Below are positions 57,014 through 64,000 of a stretch of 64,000 bases of DNA, piece by piece; positions within the stretch are counted from its first letter, which is position 1; every line of letters starts with the position of its first letter. Where the stretch lies: NCBI RefSeq assembly GCF_947179515.1, contig NC_067485.1, positions 72,797,646 through 72,861,645 of the forward strand. The letters run 5' to 3'. The translations under genes were made by a program, and so were the position numbers. This stretch comes from Apodemus sylvaticus (Eukaryota; Chordata; Mammalia; Rodentia; Muridae). The notes beneath the pieces were generated by a model that was given only the letters and a program-made list of their open reading frames with translations, did no database searches and was not told the origin of the DNA.

Positions 57014-59307
57014 CAAAATTCAGCATCCTTTCATGCTTAAAGTCTTGGAGAGAACAGGAATTCAAGGCCCATACCTAAACATAGTAAAAGCAATATACAG
57101 CAAACTGGTAGCCAGCATCAAACTAAATGGAGAGAAACTTGAAGCAATCCCACTGAAATCAGGGACTAGACAAGGCTGCCCCCTTTCTCCTTATCTTTTC
57201 AATATTGTACTTGAGGTACTAGCTCGGGCAATTCGACAACATAAGGAGGTCAAAGGGATACAAATTGGAAAGGAGGAAGTCAAACTATCATTATTTGCAG
57301 ACGACATGATAGTCTACCTAAGTGACCCAAAAAACTCCAGTAGAGAGCTCCTACAGCTGATAAACAACTTCAGCAAAGTGGCAGGTTATAAAATCAACTC
57401 AAGCAAATCAGTGGCCTTCCTATTCTCAAAGGATAAGCAGGCTGAGAAAGAAATTAGGGAAATGACCCCCTTCACAATATCCACAAACAGTATAAAGTAT
57501 CTTGGGGTGACTCTTACCAAACATGTGAAAGATCTGTATGACAAGAACTTCAAGACTATGAAGAAGGAAATGGAAGAAGACCTCAAAAAATGGGAAAACC
57601 TCCCATGCTCATGGATCGGTAGAATCAATATAGTTAAAATGGCCATTTTGCCAAAAGCAATATACAGATTCAATGCAATACCCATCAAAATCCCAACTCA
57701 ATTCTTCACAGAGTTAGAAAGAGCAATTATCAAATTCATCTGGAACAACAAAAAACCCAGGATAGCTAAAACTATTCTCAGCAACAAAAGAAAATCTGGG
57801 GGAATCAGTATCCCTGACCTCAAGCAATACTACAGAGCAATAGTGTTAAAAACTGCATGGTATTGGTACAGTGACAGGCAGGAGGATCAATGGAACAGGA
57901 TTGAAGATCCAGAAATGAACCCACACACCTATGGCCACTTGATCTTCGACAAAGAGGCTAAAAACATCCAATGGAAAAAAGATAGCCTTTTCAACAAATG
58001 GTGCTGGTTCAACTGGAGGTCAGCATGCAGAAGAATGCGAATTGATTCATCCTTGTCTCCTTGTACTAAGCTCAAATCCAAATGGATCAAGGACCTCCAC
58101 ATAAAGCCAGACACTCTGAAGCTAATAGAAAAGAAACTGGGGAAGACCCTTGAGGACATCGGTACAGGGAGAAAGTTTCTGAACAGAACACCAATAGCGT
58201 ATGCTCTAAGAGCAAGAATTGACAAATGGGACCTCATAAGGTTACAGAGTTTCTGTAAGGCAAAGGACACCATCAAGAGGACAGATCGGCAACCAACAAA
58301 TTGGGAAAAGATCTTCACCAATCCTACATCAGATAGAGGGCTAATATCCAATATATATAAAGAACTCAAGAAGTTAGACTCCAGAAAACCGAACAACCCT
58401 ATTAAAAAATGGGGTACAGAGTTAAACAAAGAATTCTCACCTGAAGAACTTCGGATGGCGGAGAAGCATCTTAAAAAATGCTCAACTTCATTAGTCATTG
58501 GGGAAATGCAAATCAAAACAACCCTAAGATTTCATCTTACACCAGTCAGAATGGCTAAGATTAAAAATTCAGGAGACAGCAGGTGTTGGAGAGGGTGTGG
58601 AGAAAGAGGAACACTCCTTCACTGCTGGTGGGGTTGCAAATTGGTACAACCACTCTGAAAAGCAGTCTGGCGGTTCCTCCGAAAACTGGGCACCTCACTT
58701 CCAGAAGATCCTGCTATACCACTCCTGGGCATATATACCCAGAGGATTCCCCACCATGTAATAAGGATACATGCTCTACTATGTTCATAGCAGCCCTATT
58801 TATAATTGCCAGATGCTGGAAAGAACCCAGGTATCCCTCAACAGAAGAGTGGATGCAAAAAATGTGGTATATCTACACAATGGAGTACTATTCAGCCATT
58901 AGAAACAACGAATTCATGAAATTCTTAGGCAAATGGATGGAGCTAGAGAACATCATACTAAGTGGGGTAACCCAGACTCAAAAGGTGAATCATGGTATGC
59001 ACTCACTAATAAGTGGTTATTAACCTAGAAAACTGGAATACCCAAAACATAATCCACACATCAAATGAGATACAAGAAGAAAGGAGGAGCGGTCCCTGGT
59101 TCTGGAAAGACTCAGTGAAACAGTATTCGGCAAAACCAGAACGGGGAACTGGGAAGGGGTGGGAGGGAGGACAGGGGAAGAGAAGGGGGCTTATGGGACT
59201 TTCGGGGAGTGGGGGGGGGGCTAGAAAAGGGGAAATCATTTGAAATGTAAATAAATTATATCGAATAAAAAATAAAAAAATAATAAATAAATAAATAAAT
59301 AAATAAA
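57014..59307 (+). mobile_element. Young L1, 5'-truncated, best-preserved copy in the window
   Basis: It starts inside the ORF2 RT domain, just after the KAFDKI motif, and runs through the ORF2 C-terminus, the 3' UTR and an AATAAAT-expanded tail. The 3' UTR has a G-run of ten. I could not identify a target-site duplication. Similarity to the copy at 14,217-14,990 is very high in the shared part. Confidence 0.95.
57033..58658 (+). pseudogene. L1 ORF2 3' half, 541 codons, reverse transcriptase to C-terminus, broken
   Basis: L1 ORF2p nicks DNA and reverse transcribes L1 RNA at the target site; the endonuclease half is missing here. Visible RT parts: residues 43-60 'GTRQGCPLSPYLFNIVLE', then the catalytic FADDM motif at about 88-92, then the thumb and the start of the Cys-rich C-terminus (CWRGCGERGTLLHCWWGC at about 520-538). 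The frame stops at TGA 58,656-58,658, where the sister copy at 14.37 kb has TGG (Trp). After that, a 2-nt insertion at about 58,731-58,737 moves the remaining codons into another frame (58,583-59,023). The copy cannot make a complete protein. Confidence 0.95.
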
Positions 59308-59539
59308 GTAGACAGCAGTCAAGGAAGATGCTTGATGTCAACTTCAGACATGCACCTAGACATGTATTCCGACATATATGTCAGCATGCATATATATACA
59401 TATAGAAAAATCATTAAAATTTTTATTTTTGTATATAATGATGCTGGTGACAACAGTTAATAAAAGTGTTTCTTTTTGTGGAATAGTAAAATTTTCTTTA
59501 GTATTTAATCTGAAAAAGCCATAGAAATATTTGACAAAT

Positions 59540-59820
59540 TTGTGTGTGTTGGGAAGTTGATGCCAGGGACAGAACCCAGGGAGTTATGAATACTAGCAAG
59601 TGCTCTAGTGAGCTATAGCTATACTCAACATTGTCATTTGATTTGTTTTTGTTTTTATCTTTGCTTTTTCAGACAAGGTCTCATTCTATAGCCCAGTTTG
59701 GCCAAGGATTCATTATGTAGATCCAATTGCCCCTGAACTCATGGTGGTCCTCCTGCCTCCATATGCAGAGTACTGGGTGAGATTACAAAATTAATCCACT
59801 ATACCCATCTCAACAGATGT
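59540..59820 (-). repeat. B4-type SINE (ID-like head joined to B1-like part)
   Basis: On the minus strand a B1-like part (59,660-59,815, reverse of 'gacaaggtctcattctatagcccag') is followed by an ID-like part (59,550-59,625, reverse of 'gacagaacccagggagttatg'). That order is the known B4 composite. Confidence 0.75.
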
Positions 59821-59902
59821 TAAACATGTAATAAACAGACATCTATAGGATGTGTTTACTTCCATCTTATTATATGTATAAAACAACATCTGGATCTCTA
59901 TT

Positions 59903-59997
59903 CTTTTTTTGGAGATGGAGGATAGCCTCAAACTGGTAAACTTTCTGCCTTAGCCTCCTAAGTGATGGGATAATAGGCATGTCACCACACTTAGGTC
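59903..59997 (-). repeat. B1-like SINE fragment
   Basis: T-run, 'gagatggaggatagcctcaaact', 'cctcctaagtgatgggataa' and 'ggcatgtcaccacactta' are a reverse B1 fragment. Confidence 0.7.
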
Positions 59998-59999
59998 CA

Positions 60000-60875
60000 G
60001 CAACAAATTATTTCTTTATGGTTTTATCAAAATTAAAGAAAAGAAGGGAGGGGGAGGAACAGGAGGAAGAGGCAAAGGGAGTATACGGGAATGGGGAGGG
60101 AGAAGGCCTTTCTGAAGACTGCTTAGCTGTCTCTGCTCCTTGACCTCCCATCTGCACCTTCCCTCAGCCTACAGGCACAGACAGAGTAATGCTGGCCCTG
60201 GTCCTGATGGCTCCAGGAATCCTTCCATACTTGATGCAGGTTGCTCAGATTCTACAAGGACAGTGAAAACAAAACAAAACAAAACCAGAGCCTTGCTAGG
60301 GGAGACAGTGGAAGAATCACTTGTACCAATAGCCAAGTGAGTGGCCTTGGGAGACACCTGACATCTACAGGCCATTTACTGACTGGTCGGTAGATAATAC
60401 TCCTCATGGTTCCCAGCTCTAAAATGTATGCTCAATTCTCTAGAAAAATCACAGCCCCACCTCCACCCTTCAACACAGGCACTCTCAGTATTCCTAGACC
60501 CCTACACTGCCAGCCTGCCATTACTCCTAATCATTCTCACAAATACAGACTCACCTAGTTGCACTGCTGTCAAATGGTGTGAGGAAAATTAATTCCATAA
60601 TTCAAAGGTCATGGTGAATAAGAAGCCAGTATATACAGCAAATGTGAACATTCAAATACTATCACCGTATTACTAAAAGTGGTTTCTGGTAATAGTGGAA
60701 GTCTGAATATCTATATATAATATAAGAGTGGAAGTCTCAAAGGATGTTTTGGGATTTTTGAGTGTTTTAAAGGTAACAATATGAATTATCACTATATGGT
60801 CACATAAAATATGTGCTGGCAGACTGTAGTAGGAGAATGCTTAAATTTTGAAGTCACCAAACATTTTTATCCTGA
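60000..60875. other. Unassigned sequence
   Basis: A purine-rich start, then ordinary sequence. Overlapping frames on both strands at 60,140-60,375 have no recognisable domain. Confidence 0.4.
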
Positions 60876-60999
60876 CTGTCTATCTATCTCTATATCTATT
60901 GATCTATCTATCTCTATATTTATCTATCTATTCATCCATGTATTCATCCATCTATATACTATCATCTGTATACACACACACACACACACACACACACAG
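60876..60999 (+). repeat. (TATC)n / (CATC)n and (CA)n microsatellites
   Basis: Imperfect TCTA/TATC repeats (60,878-60,960), then a pure CA run (60,971-60,999). Confidence 0.93.
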
Positions 61000-61339
61000 T
61001 GCATGAGCAAACACAAGCACCATGCCAGCAGTCTATGTGGAGTTCAGACGAGAACCTTTCTCTTTCCTTCCCCCATCTGGGTTCCAAGGATGGAAATTAG
61101 ATCATCAAGCTTAGCAGCAAAAGTCTTAAACCAACTCACTGGTGCCTGAATGTATGAAGCAGTAAGTTCTTGAATGGCATTAAATGGAGAAACCCAGAGA
61201 TACGTATCTATCTTTTTATGTACCTTCAAAGATTACAGCTGGAAAGGAGACTTTATTCCTCACAAAAATCCAACTGATCTGGGTATGAAGTACCATTTCC
61301 AGGCAAACATATTTACTAAGAAGGGGAAGGTGGTTCATG

Positions 61340-61440
61340 CTATAACACAGTACTTGGCAAACTGAGGGAGGAGGAAGGCCTTGAGTTTGACTAAAACATG
61401 GGATACAGGGTGAGTTCCAGACCACTGAAGTCTACAGTAT
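61340..61440 (+). repeat. Diverged B1-like SINE
   Basis: 'gtggttcatgctataacacagtacttggcaaactgaggg' and 'gggtgagttccagaccactga' are in B1 order. Confidence 0.55.
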
Positions 61441-61444
61441 AAGA

Positions 61445-61513
61445 TGAGAGAAAGAGAGAGAGAGACAGAGAGAGACAGAGAGAGACAGAGAGAGACAAAG
61501 AGAGACAGAGACA
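61445..61513 (+). repeat. (GAGAGACA)n minisatellite-like repeat
   Basis: AGAGAGACAG units about 10-14 bp long, repeated five to six times. Confidence 0.9.
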
Positions 61514-62260
61514 GCCTGCTCTTGGTCTGGGGCATTAATAAAATGATCAAACAGTTTAGTTAGCTTAATCAGCATGGTTTTCAATAACTGTCTCTTATAG
61601 ATCATTCCAAACTGTCAGGACTAAGGTAATGTTCAGAAGAAATGCTTGAGAGCCCATCATCATGGCAAAGCACTCAACTGAGAACATGCCTCCCTAAGAT
61701 CCAGCTGATAGGCATTTTCATGATTAGTGATTCAGGGGGGGATGGACCAGCCTGTGGTGAGTGGACCATCCCTGGGTTGGAGGTTCTGGGTTCTATAGGA
61801 AAGCAGGCTGAGCAAGTCATGAGGAGCAAGTCAGAAAGAAGCACTCCTCCATGGCATCCTCTGTGTCAACTCCTGCCTCCAGTTCCTGCCCTGTTTGAGT
61901 TCCTGTCCTGACTTCATTGAGTGACCTCTCTATACTTTACTGTTCCTGGGTGACCTCATTCAGTGTACCTTCATTCCTTGAGACAGTATCTTAACCACTT
62001 CCTCCTTAAAATGAACTGACTGCTTGCTTAATCACAACCTGGGACATCACCTTACAACCACCTCGGTGACTTGAACTGGAGGTCACCTGAGACCAGCTGA
62101 GCCTGTGTTTTACTATCCTGGTAAAAGAGGGGTGACCTCTGGAGTTGGCCGTCACTCCCCACCCCCACCTCCATCCTTGCAGCCCTGTGACCCCAGCTCA
62201 GGGTGTGCCTGGGCCTAGGAAGCCTTACCAGGACAGCCTTCCTACAGGATGGCAGCCCCA
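61514..62260. other. Unassigned sequence leading into the CpG island
   Basis: No repeat recognised. On the minus strand a splice-donor-like CCTG|GTAAGG lies at about 62,229. Confidence 0.4.
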
Positions 62261-62264
62261 GCTT

Positions 62265-62655
62265 CGCCACCCTTCCCGAGGCAGGTTCCCGGAGAAGGCG
62301 ACAGCGAGAACCGCTTCCAGGATGGAGTGGAAACCTCGGGGGAGAGTCGCCGCGCTCAGCCAGCACCCGCCCCCGCGGCCCGGCTTACCAGCCACAGGGA
62401 TCCGCTCCTCTCAGGTCACTGCTTCGTTGGCATTTTGTCCCAAAGCTCTGGATGCCTAAGCCCGCCAAGGACCGGCCAGGGGGCGGCGACCGGGCAGCAG
62501 GATGATGACGCGCGGCCTCGCGACCCGCTGAAGCCTCTCAGCCCTAGCCTGGGAATTTCCCAGACCACGCCCACTTGAACACGCCTCCCAAAGCCACGCC
62601 CAACTCCCCGCCCCACCGCAGCTCTTCCTGAGTCCTGCAGTCCACCTCCGCGGTT
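62265..62655. promoter_or_regulatory. CpG island, probable promoter
   Basis: CpG dinucleotides are dense here and rare elsewhere in the window. GC boxes ('ccacgccc' twice, 'cccgcccc', 'gggggcgg') and a CRE-like 'gatgacgcg' at about 62,505-62,515 support a promoter. Several frames are open on both strands simply because the sequence is GC-rich; I do not call a protein. Confidence 0.75.
62387..62600 (-). other. Possible non-coding first exon on the minus strand
   Basis: GGCTG|GTAAGC is a strong donor on the minus strand at about 62,387. The sequence between the GC boxes and the donor contains one short ATG frame (MPTKQ, then stop). It would fit a 5' UTR exon. Joining to the gene at 54,027 is conjecture, and the 5' end is arbitrary. 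Confidence 0.4.
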
Positions 62656-62659
62656 CATT

Positions 62660-64000
62660 AGGGATGGAGATCTGGCATGAGGGAATTGAGAGGAAGCCAG
62701 AGTGTCACAGAGGAGCAGTTAACTACAGTAAACTATTTACCAGAACAAATGGGCCGAGCCAGGCTTCTCTGGTCTATAGAGAAAGATCAGAATCACATGG
62801 GGTCTCTGAGCCCTTCAGGAGGGTCTCAGGCATCCTCAAAGCAAGGCCTTTATCTTTCTGTCTCTGCTTCTCTGCCCACTCCCACCTGAGTGTGTATTTA
62901 ACCTTACAGCTAGGCATACCCTCCCACTGATCCTCTGTCCTCTTCTGGAGGGTTTAATTTAAAAAAATCAAAGAAAAGAACAGAAAAAAGAAAAGAAAGA
63001 CAAGCCTGCAAAATGTGCTTGTGCTCTTGTTCCCCCAGCTCCATTAACATATGGCTGCATCAGATGTCACAGGCAGGGGAGATTGATGGATTGATTCCCA
63101 TTACACTCAGGAAGCAATCTCAACTGTGATGGTGCTATACCATACTGGAAGATGCCTCTGCTGAGACTGTGGAATGCAAAGCTAGAAAATAATAGAGAAC
63201 CCCTCCTGCTTTGCATTCCCAAGCCCTGGGATTCAGCAAGGTGGCATCACAGGACACAGATGGCATTTGATCAGAAGGGTGAGCTCCAGGCACAGCGTTG
63301 CCTTGACAACAAGACCCCAGTGAAAGGTAAGTAAGTAAGAACCTGGGGCCAGCTCCTGGGTGGCTCAGAAAACAACATGAGCTCAGGTTTTGTGCTCAAG
63401 GTCAAAGGGATGTCATAACCAGGGAAGAATTTTGATTCCTGATGAAAGGGCTACAGGGGAGATAAGGAACACATGGTTGTGACTGCATGTGCACCTGCAC
63501 ACAGGTTGGAAGAAAGGTCAGGATCCTCACCAACACAGCAAGAGACAGCCCAACCCAGCCCATCTAACAGCATAGAGCAGATCACCTGCTGTCTGTTCCA
63601 AGACCTGGCCTCAAATGTTAACCCTACAGCTGGGCAGAGAAGGTCTGAAAAGCTGTGGTGGGGGGTGAGGGTGGGGGATGGGGACTTGTCGTTTTTTATG
63701 ATATTCTCCACAATCAACACAGAAGCCCTCTGTGAACTCTTATCATGTCCCTCTACCACCAACCAGCAGTATTTGTAAGGGATATCAGGACCAAATGTCC
63801 TTTTGTTCTCCTGAGTTCCAACACCAGGTCTCTGAGTGTGGTGGCAGGTCCCACAGGTAAGAACACTACCCTACAGATCTGCCTGAGACTTCCAATGCCA
63901 ACAGGAGGCCCCAGGCTGTTTTACTAAGCACCTGACCCACTAGCCTGCTGTACATCGGGGTATGCAGAATGTCTGACTTTGTTGGAGTTTACTAATTTGC
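62660..64000. other. Unassigned sequence right of the CpG island
   Basis: At 63,315-63,335 the plus strand reads AAAG|GTAAGTAAGTAAG, a good donor at the end of an open frame beginning at 63,152. It could be a plus-strand exon of a divergent transcript, but I recognise nothing in the 60 codons. Confidence 0.35.

Noticed and set aside
57033..58658. Longest open frame (541 codons) taken as a host gene
   Set aside because: It is the 3' half of L1 ORF2 with RT motifs, inside an L1 that ends in a 3' UTR and A-rich tail.
62145..62658. Several overlapping 80-110-codon frames in the CpG island
   Set aside because: GC-rich DNA lacks stops in many frames. No domain, and frames conflict on both strands.
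1..64000. CRISPR arrays, operons, tRNA or rRNA genes
   Set aside because: The regular short repeats seen are microsatellites. Sequence features are those of a mammalian genome, and tRNA-like segments belong to B2/B4 SINEs.

Overview
The window looks like genomic DNA from a murid rodent, most likely rat (Rattus). It has no bacterial-type gene organisation. It is saturated with rodent L1 (LINE-1) copies, B1, B2 and B4 SINEs and long microsatellites. The young L1 3' ends carry the short, G-rich 3' UTR and A/T-rich tail that I associate with rat L1 rather than mouse L1. The species call is from recognition, not from a database search.

One host gene can be supported. It lies on the minus strand and spans at least 54,027 down to 20,084. 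I reconstructed twelve coding exons by hand; all have AG acceptors and GT donors and their splice phases agree from one exon to the next. They give an open frame of 1,802 nt (600 codons plus 2 nt) with no internal stop. The protein starts with about 83 residues ending in an ankyrin cap, continues through five ankyrin-type repeats (about residues 51-212), passes through a 34-nt micro-exon, and then becomes a long charged helical/coiled-coil region. This is the architecture of the ANKRD26/POTE/CCDC144 family, and the ankyrin part lines up repeat for repeat with ANKRD26. The last exon seen ends in a consensus donor, so the 3' end of the gene probably lies further left or outside the window. No later exon was found between 1 and 20,083.

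Upstream of the start codon (54,028-54,340) there is a near-ideal RFX/EF-C X-box next to an inverted CCAAT box, a likely promoter module. A separate CpG island (about 62,265-62,655) contains GC boxes and two possible minus-strand splice donors. It may be an alternative upstream promoter of the same gene or the promoter of a different transcript.

Layout: 1-2,490 L1 copies; 2,490-4,755 no gene; 4,760-6,870 an old L1 with a 5' inversion; 6,880-12,750 mostly unassigned, with B2 and B1; 13,400-19,890 a pile of ORF1, ORF2 and 3' UTR L1 pieces with nested insertions; 20,084-54,027 the ankyrin/coiled-coil gene, its introns holding many L1s in both orientations, SINEs, a hAT-like element and microsatellites; 54,345-56,430 L1 fragment, microsatellite and SINE; 57,014-59,307 the best-preserved L1 copy, carrying the 3' half of ORF2 with one nonsense mutation and one 2-nt insertion; 59,540-62,260 SINEs and simple repeats; 62,265-62,655 CpG island; the rest unassigned.

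The L1 copies record several processes: target-site duplications, 5' truncation, twin-priming inversion and nesting. I see no CRISPR array, operon, tRNA or rRNA gene. The least routine content is the intact ANKRD26-like gene with its RFX/CCAAT promoter module.
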